64,000 nucleotides of DNA from Vitis vinifera (Eukaryota > Streptophyta > Magnoliopsida > Vitales > Vitaceae). Position 1 is the first letter of the stretch, and each line of letters starts with the position of its first letter. Location of the stretch: assembly GCF_030704535.1 (NCBI RefSeq), contig NC_081818.1, positions 27,107,501 through 27,171,500 on the forward strand, read 5' to 3'. Below, piece by piece: positions 24,321 to 36,887 of this stretch. The translations under genes and the position numbers were made by a program. The notes below the pieces were generated by a model, which made no database searches, had not been told where the DNA came from, and saw nothing but the letters and a program-made list of their open reading frames with translations.

Positions 24321-27074
24321 TCAACGGCGCTTGTACAAACAAGGTTTCAGCTCTGGCCAATCAATTTCCTTTACCTTGGAGTTTTGCTTCTCCTGCAAAG
24401 TAAAGGCTGTTAATGAGGAGATAATTTTCCTAATGAGCAGAGAGAATGGAATTTCATACAAAAAACAGGACTATATACTCTCTCTAGGAAGCAAAACAAA
24501 ACTAAGCTATGGTACCTTTTTCTTGAAGTATAACAAGATAAACATTTTATTTGAAAAGTCCTGCACATAGTAAGTATCAATTAGCATGAAGAAAGGATTA
24601 ATTTATTTCTAGAAGACAAGAGGAACATGAATAAACCTTTGATTCTAGTGTAAAACCTAGCTTGCAGATGGCTTTTGAAAACCTATTTGGGTCTGCTCCT
24701 CCATTACTTGGATCGAACCTACTCTTTACCTCTGCTATCAGAAGCCAACCACTGTAAAAGGAAAATCTAAGTTAACAAATTACAAAGCAATATAAGCAGA
24801 GTGATAAAAAAGCTTTAGATAAAAATTGTAAGCAAACCATGGTTTAAGAACTCTATGCGCCTCCTGAAGATAGCTTGAGAAGTTAGTCCCCATCAGTGAA
24901 AGGCAGAAAACAGCAACATCAATCGATGAAGATTCAAGCGGCGTCTAGATTTTAAAGCACAAATATCTCTTTGGTTAGATTGTCATACATAGGATACTCC
25001 ACAAAGAGACTTGCCAATAAATTCCACAGCACCTAATGACCATGCTTTAAAAAATTTGAAGTTAAAACTGAAAAGGTTATGTAAATTATTGTAATTTAGC
25101 ACAAGTATAACTCTAAACTTCCTACGTTTTTGCATGTATTGGCAATCACCAATATCATTGGGTCCATTACTAACTTGTTTTTTGTGCAGTTGCACGTATC
25201 CGCAAAATCAACATAATGGGTTACATTACAAACTTCCTAGTTTTTGCATGAATCTACAAGCATCAACATCATAGGGTACATTATTAAAACAGAGCATACA
25301 CGCATAAAATTACTAGGAGATATATTCAGAAAATATAGACAAACACAAGAAACAGATCTACTAAATCAACTGTTAACTTACTAATTTCAATGATTATTGC
25401 CCATATGGGTTAGAAGAATTAGCATGCGTCACAAATAGAAGTTTTGATCCTTTAAATCCCTAATTCAAACATTTATGATAGAATGAATCCTAGACCAAGA
25501 TGCTCTTTTGAATGCAAAGTTAATTTGTTTTTGATGCACATGGGATCAAGCTATAGAAGCTTTTGTCTTCTATTCCACTTGAGTTGAATCAGTGTCGGAG
25601 GAAGCATGTTCCAAAAGAAGCATAACTAAAAGTCTAACACAACATTTCCTCATGTCTCATATGTATGTGCCCCTTGTGACTGAGTTTCATAGTGTATAAT
25701 ATTCAAGCAGCCAGAAATGAGAGATGATGCTAATAAACAATGAAGTGAGGGAAAAGGCCATTTGATTGCATGTTGCTCAACATATAATCATAAAATCCTT
25801 CAAAGTATTTGAGAGGAAAGTGCATACATTTGACATATCACAAACAATCACTGAAGGATCACTTGAGACAAGATCAAAGGAGAAAACTTTATTCTTCACA
25901 TTTCTTGCAAGGCGAGCATCCCCTGGAACACAATGGAATAAGATAACATTGTAGTAGCAAAAAAACACAGCATACTAGGAAGTGCCAGCCATTTGGTTAA
26001 ATTCAATTATTAGGTTTAGAAGTTCTCACCGCATCCAAAATCAGCCACAATCAAAGAAGGGCTGTGATCCTTTAGCCATTTTATGATAATATTAACTGGT
26101 TGCTGAGGCCAATGTGACATTTGCTCTTGATATCCTACATGATACTGGTAAAGTAAAATTTAAGTTTCTGCACAACTTCATAAAGTAAAACTCGAATCAG
26201 GAAATTGATAATCATATTCAGAAGCATCTTCTATTGTAAGATGTACACTGTCTAGTCCAATTTGTGAATACAGAATGAAGATTGAAAATAGTTGCTATAC
26301 AATTTCCCAGCTAATAAAGAGAAAAAAGTTAGAATCCAAAGCTTAGTTCCGACCTTTGAACAATAAAAATTGCGATCTTTAGTAGAAGAAACACTATTCC
26401 CAATGCCCATCATCTACGCTAAAGGTTCAATTTTTGCCCTAATTTACAGTAAAATGTTCTTATTTTTCTTACATATTCACAGAACATATTAATATGCGGT
26501 AAAAAGCAAGGTAGGTACAGCCATTGAGAGACGATTGAGAACAGGGGAGAATTTTCCAAAAAAAATATAAAAATAAATATAAAAATTCATTCAAATGAAT
26601 CTTACCACATTAAATAACGCAGGGTCTTCTTCAAAATAGCTAAGCGCCTCGCTTCCACTGAGAAAATTTGTCCCAGAAAAAAAAGATTTAAAAAATTCAA
26701 GTAGAAAAACAGAGAAAAGGGCCACACTATAGATCACGATAAAACCCTATTTGACAACAAAAGCAAATACAGTTTAAAAGACTAGAGGAGAAAAAAACCA
26801 AACCAACGCAATCAATTCTCTGTTTTCTTCTTCAATTATACTGTTAAGTTTAAGAGAAGGGAGAGTGAGTATTGAAAACGTACGTGCAAGTGTAGAGCTT
26901 CTCGTTGATCATCCGGAAATGCCCTCCTGATAACCTCGCCCTCATCTTATCCAGAAAACTACTCGACGACTTCGATTTTCCATCAACTTTTTCATGCTTC
27001 CTCTTCTTCTTGGTCTGAGATTCTCCGTTTTGGGGTGTTCTCCGTTTCCGGTTCACTCCCTTCTTGGCTTCCAT
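24321..27074 (-). CDS. RRP8: RRP8 rRNA (adenine-N1) methyltransferase
   Basis: Eight exons join in phase to 263 aa: 26884-27074, 26606-26657, 26030-26144, 25828-25922, 24838-24944, 24637-24751, 24516-24560 and 24321-24392. Residues 1-45 are Lys/Arg-rich, a nucleolar-type tail. [17 protein letters not shown] leads into the methyltransferase domain, with [10 protein letters not shown] near 85-94, the SAM loop VADFGCGDARLA near 114-125, the CDMS acidic motif near 148 and SLMGTNF after it. RRP8 methylates N1 of an adenosine in large-subunit rRNA in the nucleolus (yeast and human knowledge). The start is the first ATG that gives the basic N-terminus. Upstream telo-boxes and a TTGGGCC element match ribosome-biogenesis promoters. 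Confidence 0.93.
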
Positions 27075-27117
27075 TGCCGCCAACTCTCACACTCTGAGAA
27101 CCCGATTTAGGGCCTCA

Positions 27118-27222
27118 AAACCCTAAATTCACCTCCAGGCCCAAATCATGGGTCTTGCCCTTGAAATCATTACGATTTAATTATTTTAACAATCATACTT
27201 TTACCCCCCAAAAAAACCCTAA
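27118..27222 (-). promoter_or_regulatory. Telo-boxes and site-II-like element of the RRP8 promoter
   Basis: AAACCCTAA telo-boxes occur at 27118-27126 and 27214-27222, with GGCCCAA (TTGGGCC on the gene strand) between them near 27138-27144. Telo-box plus TGGGCC elements is the known signature of plant ribosomal-protein and ribosome-biogenesis genes. Confidence 0.65.
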
Positions 27223-27245
27223 TTTCGTGAATTGAACGCTGCCTC

Positions 27246-27278
<33 letters not shown>

Positions 27279-29330
27279 AAAAATAAAATTTTTATTTCCT
27301 TATGTGAGTATATTATATTTTAAATATTATTTTGTTTAACAATAAGTTTGTATAATTGATTTAAATCCATAAAATAATTTTTCTTTTTGGATAACCCGAG
27401 TACTCATCGGGTAAATTTAGGGTATTATTAATAGGAGGATTTGAATCTATTTAAGTGAGTTACCTTCACAAGTCATGTATATATAATTAAATATAATTTT
27501 TATTTTTTAAAGATATGAAATATGATTTTTTTTTTCTTAACAAAGATATCTTAATTTTTTTTTAATATTTATGTTACATGAAAGTTTGTTATTATAGTTA
27601 TAATTTTAAAAAAAAATAAGAATTAATTTTCCGATTATCTTTTGACACAAATATTTCACGTTATATAAATTTAAGGCCCATTTCCTATCCCATCCAAAGT
27701 GTCACTTGGGCCAAGGAGCCTGCTCGAAACTAGAGCCACCTTGAAAAGAAAACTTCTTTAAGTTTCGTAGGGGTTTGGAGTCATGGTTGCTTCCCTGTCC
27801 CTTTTATTTTACTTAAAGGGAAAGGAAGATATGACAAGTGGGAGGAGAAAAAATGAAGTGGAAAATGAGAAGATGTTGTGGGGAGGATGACCAAAGGAGG
27901 TTTAAGGTTTTTAGGTGAAGGAAGAAGAGAAGGGTTTTATAGTAATTTTATAGTCTTATCTGTTTTAAAAAATAAAAGAATTAGATAGGACATGTAAAGA
28001 TGCTCTTTGATTATGGAATTATGAGAGTTGGGTGGGTGGTAGTGTTATGGGAGTGGTTAATAGGTCAAAATTGTTGTTGTTAGGATTTTAAATGATATAT
28101 GACCACCGTATCGAATTGACACGAAATTTTAGCAAATTAGGGTCATTTCAAACTAGGGTAGTTATTAAAGAGAAGCCAAAATCGGATTGGAGTGGGTTAG
28201 GGAAGCTTTGTTCGAATTCTGAAAGTCTAGTTTGAAAATTTAGAATTGGACTTCTAGCTCTCTTTTCTCGTTTGAATTCAATTGAAAATCCATGAGGATT
28301 TTGGAACTGATGTTACTAATTGCATTGATTCAAATTCTTGGATGCTTCTTGTTTCCTCCTCTTTGCTTTGCTCAGTTTGAAATCCAAGCGGATTTCAATT
28401 AAACCTTTCATATGGTATTTAAACTGAAAATAAATATCATATCCATGACTAGTGTGGTAGCAGTTAGCACCAATTTATGTTAGATGATTTGAATATTTAC
28501 TATTTAGTATCATCTAAATAATGTTATTTATGTACAAGTAAAACACATATTTGAACTTTAATATGAGAAATGAATCAATTATTTGATAGAATACTTTTTT
28601 ATTAATATTTATTTATTTATTCTTAATTTAGTAAAAGAATTTTAAAAATATAAAATATTAAAAGGAGAGAATGAGAAATTTTCACATCTATTTTATGACA
28701 TTTCAATTTTTAATTAAAACAGGGATGTTAATAAAATAATAATAATAAAAAAAAGGGCATCCCATACACATATGAATTGACTCACTTGTCTGCCTATTGG
28801 CAGAAATGGGTAATGACAGGCTCCTCAAAATGGATGATTCTCCCATTTAGGTTGAAGCAAGCACACCTTTCTAAACCCCTTATCTTCTTCTCTTCTATCT
28901 ACACTTCTTCATGCATCCTTTCAATGTATTCAAGCATTGCACCACTCTCAAAGCTTTTCCATGTCCTTGGTGTCACAAATATATCTCCATCACCAGAACT
29001 GGCCCTTCTATCAAGACTCAAGGCCATCTACTCAATGTACTTAAAATGCAGGCACTGAATCAGATATGTTCACATTTTCATCAGGGTAAATTGTTGGAAT
29101 GTGTGGATTCCATATTTATGGGAAAGGATTGGGAAAACAGAGCATCAAAAATAATTTTCAAGGTCCACCCACCAAGGTAATAACATTCAGCATTCAATGA
29201 GCCAACAATATTGATATGAACCTTCATCTCTATCCTATGCTTGCTCCAAGGTTGGCCAAGGAGACACACAGCCTCTATGTTTAACTGCAACTGTCAGCCC
29301 AATTTAATGCCTCTTATCTTCCCAGCCTTG
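27223..29330. other. Divergent intergenic region RRP8 / CHI-like
   Basis: Strongly AT-rich to 28760, with a T run at 27247-27269. The last 600 bp is more balanced and probably holds the promoter of the CHI-like gene. Frames at 28777-29180 overlap in different phases and show no family. Confidence 0.45.
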
Positions 29331-29335
29331 ACTCT

Positions 29336-29346
29336 CTCTATATAAG
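29336..29346 (+). promoter_or_regulatory. TATA box of CHI-like gene
   Basis: CTCTATATAAGC lies about 75 bp before the start codon, a good plant TATA box in a C/T-rich leader context. Confidence 0.7.
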
Positions 29347-29417
29347 CCCCAATACCAATACCATTACTCACTCAACCTCCTTTTTTTCTAACTTCTTGTG
29401 CCTCTTACTTTTGAAGA

Positions 29418-30890
29418 ATGGCAACTACTGTGGAGGATGTCATTGCCAAGGCTGAGATGGTTGAGATTGAGCCCAAGACTGGAGTAGCTCTGAAGCCTCA
29501 ACTGCTGAAAGAGGAGAAGGTGAATGGCACTGAGCCAAAGCCCATGAATGGAGTGAAAGCAGATGAGGTTGGAAAAAATGAGGGTGTTCCAGAAGAGAAG
29601 GCAGAGGCTAGGAAAGAAGCGGCCAACGGCGGTGTTCCCAAGGACGAAGGAAAGAAGGAGGAGGTCGCAGTAGAGATTGAACCCAAGACAGGGGTTTCCT
29701 TCCCTGTTAAGGTGGAAGATGGGAAGCAGTTGAATGCTGTCGGCTTGAGGAAGAAGGCTATTCTTGGCTTGGGCATCAAGATTTATGGCTTTGGTATTAC
29801 TCAATCACATCCCTATAATTCTTATACGTTTTTTTAAAAAAAAAAAACATTTATGAAAGACTTACAGCTGGTTAGATATGTTAAACAGATGAGGCATACC
29901 TGCTGAGGCAATTGATACAACTAAGATAATCATAGTATCTGTTATGATCTAACACAAACAATTGATCGAACTGCTCTATGATGCAAATTCAAATCCCTGT
30001 TCAAGACCAGACCAAGAAGGGAATTGATCATCAGTCCAAACTATCATAATTAACTTTGTACAGCCATGGAAGAAGCAAATAGATCAAAAACTTATTTTCA
30101 AGTTTTCACCAAGTTTATAACAACTGAATCTGATACAGGATTCTGCATGCAGCATGCCATACCCAGAGCTTGATTACAAGCTAACTACCCACATTATTCT
30201 TCATTTTTATTTTGCAGGAATATATGCAGACCAAGAGAAACTGAAAGATCTTCTAAAGTCAAAGATTGGGAAAGCCCCAGCAAAACCAACTAAGGACATG
30301 TATCAGGTGGTAATTGATAGTGATTTGTGGATGATGGTGAGGTTGGTAATAGTGTATTCAGGTCTCACCATGAGCATGGTAAGAAAAAACTTTGATGAAG
30401 GTCTTGGAGCATCCATCAAGAAACTCACTGGCGGCCGAAGGAATGATGAGCTCTCAAACAAGTAACACTTATTATCGTCCATTTTCTGCAACTATAAGAA
30501 CCTATTTCGTCTTACATATTAGCAGGCTTTTACCCTGATTGCTTGACCTGTTTGTGCTTTGATCATAGGGTAATGGGTGAAGCATCTGATGACATTAAGC
30601 TAACATCCGGTTCTGTAATTGAGATCACCCGTCTTCCAGGCTACACTCTTGAGACAAAAGGTAAGGATACAATGACAAAAAGTCGTATATTCCCATGTTT
30701 TTCATTTGACAGGGCCAGGAATCTAACAACGAAAAATTGTGTTTGGTTGGTGGCAGTGATGGGTGAGGTGGTGAGCAAGGTTGAAAGTGAACTTCTCTGC
30801 AGGGCTTACATCCACATGTATTTGGGAGATGATGCCTTTGACAAGGATGCAAGGGAAAAATTCGGGGTCTCCCTGCTGTCTCTGTTCTAA
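29418..30890 (+). CDS. Chalcone-isomerase-like protein (At5g66230 type)
   Basis: Four exons join in phase to 281 aa: 29418-29793, 30218-30461, 30569-30660 and 30757-30890. The first ~85 residues are a charged, Glu/Lys/Pro-rich extension in which VEIEPKTGV occurs twice (near residues 14 and 91). The chalcone-isomerase-like domain follows: KIYGFGIYAD, MVRLVIVYSGLTMSMVRKNFDEGLG, TRLPGYTL, and the C-terminal SKVESELLCRAYIHMYLGDDAFD. The fold binds flavonoids in true isomerases and fatty acids in FAP proteins. This one lacks a clear plastid transit peptide and belongs to the long-tailed non-catalytic-looking group, so the ligand is unknown. The ATG follows a TATA box at a normal distance. Confidence 0.88.
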
Positions 30891-31313
30891 ACACAAACTT
30901 TTAGCAGTCTCCAGGTTTAAGAGGAATAAGGTCCAAGTCTACTTTGTAGTGACTGAACAACTGCTTAATAAGAGGGATGATGAACTGTACTCGGTTTGAA
31001 TTTGCATCTGCATTTAGAGCTACATTTTCGGTTTCAAAATACTGGAATCCATTAATAATGTTTTGTTTCCAAAGAGTAATTCTTCACCATCATAAAGAGG
31101 CAACACAGATATTTCTATTGCTCAAACCTATGACCCAGAAAGGCAGGGTCAAATATTATTACACAAAACTGGCTTAGTCATTTCAAGTAACATTGAGAAA
31201 CCTTAATATCACAGAAAAGAGAATGCACAAGCAAGTAAGTGCATACATATTGTACACTAAATAAGACAAGTAATGTATTTTCTAGGAAACTTCGGTCAAC
31301 TCAATAGATAAGG
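30891..31313. other. Convergent gap CHI-like / epimerase-like
   Basis: 423 bp between two facing stop codons, holding both 3' ends. Nothing else is seen. Confidence 0.5.
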
Positions 31314-33987
31314 TTAAATAAGGCCATGAAGAACCTTACGAGGATCCAACTGCCCACTGCAATAACTCGATGACACAGTAGATAGTTCTTGACGTCCTCT
31401 CCACTCTTCAAAGGGTTTCAAGACGATTGGGGCTTCAATAGCAGCTGAATCCACACATAACATGGTTTTGTAATCCTCATCCCCCATATCTGGAAGAGCC
31501 TTGGCTTTTTTGTCCCAAGGATTCCATACAGCTGCACAAAGCATGACTTTTTTTTTATAAAAAAAAGACTATAAAGGAAAAGAACTTCATAAAGACGACC
31601 ATGGCAATAAAGGAACTTTAATATCTCGAAAATTTATAAGAAAAACAACAGAATTAGCCCAATTTCAGATAAATATGTATAAACACCTGCATCTGGCATG
31701 CCTTCTTTACGCAACACAATAGTTCTCTTCTTTTCATGGTCTATTATAGCAATCTTTGTTGGGGTGCGCAAATATACTCGGTCGATCTAAAAGAAGAAAT
31801 ACAATGTATCCTTAGAAGCCAAAATAAAAGTTTAAAATCAATGTGAAAAACTGTAATTGTAATTAGTTTAAAATTTCAAGGTAAGGAGTAGTCCAGTTTG
31901 TTTAAAAAACACATGTTGAGATTGAAGATTGAAAAGCAGAACAAATGTCGTACCTCGCCATCAAAGGTAATTGCATCTGCCTGCTCTGTGTACCTCTCTC
32001 TTTGCATCAGATTATCAAAGTAGTCGAGTGTCTCCAGGCCCTCAACCCGTACTTCACTGCAAATTAAACTGAATCATGCAACCTATCTGAAAGGATGAAA
32101 ATGAAGTATCTTCCAAACTCAGCTAGCATTGAAATTTTCACTAAAACTGAAGATACATCAAATTCATAACACACCTTTGGGCCTTTGGGATCACAAAAGG
32201 AAACAGAGAGCAGTTACAAACTTCCTTTTCATTTTGTACTGTGAAAATAAAGTAGACAAATTCTAATAGGCAAACCTGACATCCGATACAGATAAGTAGT
32301 TACGCAGAGCAAACATAAAAGAGAATGGCTTGCTATCTGTATTTCTCACACGGGGGATCATCGTGAGCTTGCCATCACTGAGAGAAATACGGAGCCGCAA
32401 CTCAAATCTGCAGAAAACCATCATACATAAATTCATAGATATAGACAGGTGATAACACCCTTCCATGTGACTCTTACCTGATGCAAATATCACATTAACG
32501 CACAAGCATACCTCCGTGGCCAGGTTCTTACATCCTCTTGAGTGGACTTCAATATAAGATCCACTGATGACTGACTGTTAGATGGAGACAAAGGTGAAGG
32601 GTTGCTATCTAATGACCATAATCTGTTCCTTGCAAATCCATGTTGCTCCAGTGAACCGAAATTTCCAAACTGCACTTGGACAGACAAACATCGTTGAAAA
32701 TGCATGATCTCAAGGTCAAAAGGAAGAAGTTTTTTGGTAGTCTCCTTGATAACCAACCTGTGGAAAGCAGACAGGTATACCTCCCCTGATGGCTTTGGGC
32801 GGTTTCCTTTCGGCCTTTAGAAGTTAGAACAGAGAAAACCCCCATATTTGTTAGATAAGATGGAATTGAAAATTCAGAAAAAGTCTTAAACAAGTAAACG
32901 TCAAAAATTTAAAATAAAATAAAATTCCATAGCATCAATATGACCTCAATATCTAATGACTTTTCATATATGTTTGTCAATACTTTCTAAGTTGATGATA
33001 CCATGATACAATATTGTCAAATATTTAGTTACTGTGTGGATCAGTGAAAATTTTCAATATTCTAGCAGCAAAGTGCTTAACCATGATTGATCAAAATCAC
33101 AGTGGCTATACCTTCCTGCTCATAAAAAGAAACTCTTCCCTCCTTTCGTTCTTCCACGAAACAACCTGCCCGCCATACAAAAGCACCTGAAACCATTTCA
33201 TATTGAATCAGACGGTAATAATAAAAGGCTAACACATTCCATTTTAACTTGATTTGATAAAAAATGAGTGTGTGTACTAAACAGACCCCTGATTTCAACA
33301 GATCCCAAAAAATAAATTCACAAAACAAATTTTGGAATATATAAATATCGATGGACTGTATTGAAGGGAAGTAAAAATCTGAAGAACTAAATCAGCAACC
33401 TACTCATGCCTGGCACAGGTGTAGTGCTGACTATGAAATAAGACAGTCTGTCATGGACCCAAAATTGACACACTGGTCCCCAAAGATATAACAGAATTCC
33501 GGAAAAAGACTCAGGAAGAAGAGTTCTGACAAAGCCAAATTTGCAAATCATCATAAAAAACCAAACGAACCAAGTCTCTAAAGATGGCATCTTCTTCAAA
33601 TATCTCCTCATCAATAAACCCACACCAAATGGCCAATTCCACCTCTCTAACTTGTAGAAAAATCCAGTAGGTTCTTACTTCTCATAATTATATCAATTAA
33701 CCCTAACTTTCTGTTCAAACAATTCCTAACTCCACCTAAATTACATCAAACAATTTTAATCACCGACCCATTTGTAGTCAAAACTTTCTTATCCCAAAAT
33801 CAAACAAACCCCATAAAATTACATAAATAAAAGAGAAGAATAATAGTAAAAAAAAAAAAAAAAAAGGACATTAGCAGAGATTGTATGAGGGGTGGGAAGG
33901 AAACCGAACCTCCGCCGATGATCCGGTGAGGTCGGTGAGTATGACTCGGGGAAAGCCATCGGCGCCGTGAACTATATTGAAGGGCAT
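31314..33987 (-). CDS. Glucose-6-phosphate 1-epimerase-like protein
   Basis: Eight exons join in phase to 306 aa: 33910-33987, 33112-33186, 32758-32814, 32512-32669, 32276-32407, 31954-32056, 31687-31786 and 31314-31531. The protein has the galactose-mutarotase fold motifs of the family: VLLYGGQVVSWKN near 27-39, GGIPVCFPQFGNFG near 62-75, QHGFAR at 79-84, SEVRVEGLETLDYFDN, VYLRTPTKIAIIDH, and AVWNPWDKK near 235. Family members interconvert alpha and beta glucose-6-phosphate. Here the usual second His (A-x-H-x-Y) is Arg158, and the usual Glu in C-V-E is Asp262, so activity is doubtful. ATG 33985-33987 gives the short MPFNIVHG start; the open frame continues upstream without an in-frame Met that I could place. 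Confidence 0.9.
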
Positions 33988-36887
33988 CTGCTCGGGCCGC
34001 ACCTTGGCTCTGAAACTGTTCACAAATGGCTTCACTTTCCCTTTACTCACCTCCAGCTACACACAGCACAACACAGCACAACACAAAACAACAGTCTATA
34101 ACAGCAGATAATTAACAGATTTTAGTAGAATTAAGCAAACAAAAGGGAAAGTAAAAATGAAAACGAAGAACTGAAGATGGGTAAGCTCACGTTGGTTGTT
34201 GAAGGTAATGGGGTTAAGTCCTAAAAAGAGAAAGAAAGAAGAAGGGAAGACGAGAGAGCGAACGCAAGTGGCAAAAGATAGATATGTAGGGTGGTAGTAT
34301 ACTAGAGCGACAGCGAGAGAAAACGAGGTAAACTTTATGTCATCGGATGCTCTGGTTTGCATGTGTCCCTGTCAGTTAAGGAGAGGAGGGGTTATACGGT
34401 TGCACCATTTCCTTTGGGTTTGGGTTGTATTTCCCTCCTTGGCACTGCACTTGTCCGCCACTGCTCATCCACTCTCCGCCAACGTTTGCCCTCTCACCAT
34501 GCAAATCCACCTCCTATCCCCCTTATGAAGACTTTTTTGGTCTCCTCAAAGGATATTTTTTTTATTTAATTAAAATTTTAAAATATTAACATTATTTCCA
34601 TTTTTAATAAAATCATTTCGAAAATATTATTATTATTAACAAATTATACTATTAATCATATAATAATGATAATATTTATTTCTACTTTTTTTTGGGTTAA
34701 AAGCATACTTAAAAAATTCTCTATTATTTTAATATTATTTGGGATAATTTTTAATTTTTGACTTTACCAAAAGTTTGAAAGTGAAGTAAAAATTACAATT
34801 TTTAAAGGATAATATTAATTTAAAAAATTTAATTAAATTTGAATAGAGTTGTTTATGACTTTTTGGCTTTTAGAATATACAAATTACCCTTAATTAACAA
34901 GTCAAGTGCATGATACGTGATATTTTCGTCTATTAAAATTAACATCGTCCAACGGAAAATGTAGAGTGCTAGTATTTAGGAAACTTGAAATGTAACATCT
35001 TCCAATAAAGAAAATAGAATATTGATATTTAAGAAATTTGGAGTGCAATGTTTGATTTAAAATGCATAATATGTAAAATACGATATAGGTTAAGGAGTAA
35101 AGTGAATTAAACCCTAAAATATAATAAAACTTTTATAATAAGTAATATTTTTTTTTACTTTTATTATAGTTATAAGTTTTTTTATACAAAATTAATAAAT
35201 ATTTTTAATTTACTTTACCCACATCCTCCTATTTTTACTACAAATTACATAATATTAAAATTAAGAAAAATAAAAAATTAGCCAACTTGTTAAAGAAAAA
35301 AATGAGCACCACTCTTAATTTCAAATGAGGAATCATTTTATTTTGGTATGAAGTGATGACGTGGCAAAATATATACCGTGGGAGTGAGTGTAGCGGACCC
35401 AGGCCCAGTGAGTGGAGGACATAAGGCATAAGGGGCATGTCACCAGAGAACAACCTATTTTTAATCTCCACTTTTAATCAACGGTTCTCGTTCCCCCAAT
35501 TCTTTAAAAAATATTCCTGATGTGACCGAGTCCAGTCACTTGCGCCACCACACGAACCCAACGCTTTTTAACCGTCGGATACGTTGTCTTACCCTGATGT
35601 GCGTGTGATTGCGCCACGTATGGTGATCACAGAAGTGAGGTGTATGAGCTGGCATACGGAAGGGGAATAGGGAGTGGTGACGTGTAAAAAAATTTTAGGC
35701 AGAGGTCGCTGTTATGAGACGTGGGGGTCGAGTGAAAATGAAGGAAAAAAAGGAAGAATCGTGATGCTTTTGTCTTGCCTTTGGTTTTGGGCCTCATGGG
35801 CCTTTTTTTATATATGGATTTTGGATTATGGATAATGAAATTTGAAAAGTGGGTGAGGATGGTTTGGAATTTTGTAGGGGGATTACAAATTTACAAATTA
35901 AAAATAGGGAGGGGGGCATGGGTGGTCCCACTACTTTTGTAGTAAACATAGTGTATCCCCAAATTCAAATGAAATAGTTGACTACCTTATAAAATTTGTT
36001 TAACTCATTATCTAGGGTGGTCACTTCATTTGTTTTTGTCTGATTTTTTAAATTATTAAAAATATTCTAAAAAAAGGCGTCCAATTGCCTTTTAAAATGT
36101 CCTAAATCTACATTCATTGTTTTATATGAATTCTTTTCCCTAAGTCGGTGAATTGAATTACAAATTTTAGAATCACTCTGTTTTCACGAAGAAAAAAATA
36201 AAATAAAATAAAATTTAAAGGAGAAAGCTTTCTTGTAGAATCGTATTCTTTCAACTTTTTTTTTCTAAAAAGGGGGCGAGAGATCTATTTTTTTTTTATT
36301 ATTTTATATTATATGGGGACAAGTTCAATTCCCAAAAACTGTTCCTCGTATATCTTTTTGTTGGATTGGTGTCGAGTCAATCTCACTTGGACACCAAACC
36401 CAACTCCAATAAATATAAAGAAAACCTAAAAACTTATTTAATAAAATATTAAATATAAATTGTGAAAAACTCAATTTTATTAAATTTGTTTAATGTGAAA
36501 CAAAAATTTTGATTATGAAAAATACATTAGGATAGTTTGGTTGCACGGTGAATATGGATGCAACTGTTGTTGATGTTCTTTTAGATCTCTACGCATTTCA
36601 ATGTTCCATGGAAAATTCCTACTATCTTACCTACTTTAGCTTGGTAGTTTCCATCACCAGTCACTTCGTTATCTTATGTCTCTCATGTTAGTGTGCATCC
36701 AGCAAAGGTGGAATATTGGATAGGTTCTATAAAAATTTTGTATTTTGTTTTTTTTAAATTTTATTTTAAAAAAAAAACATTTTGTAAAAGCTTTGCCAAA
36801 CAAATCTTTTAGAAGTGGGAAATTTGAATGGGGCGGACGGCATAATTTTATTGAGAGGCTGGTGAGGTGGTTGGTTTTTTTTCCTGT
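33988..36887. other. Divergent intergenic region, no gene seen
   Basis: 34000-34330 is the epimerase-gene leader region (its GGAGGTGAGTAA could serve as a splice donor for a 5' UTR intron). 34560-35300 is very AT-rich. 35520-35720 is more balanced. 36360-36410 shares its wording (a CACTTGGACACC-containing block) with 13880-13910, suggesting dispersed repeat debris. Confidence 0.45.

Noticed and set aside
34337-34569. Two overlapping frames near the epimerase leader
   Set aside because: Different phases over the same bases, Pro/His/Ser-rich, no family.
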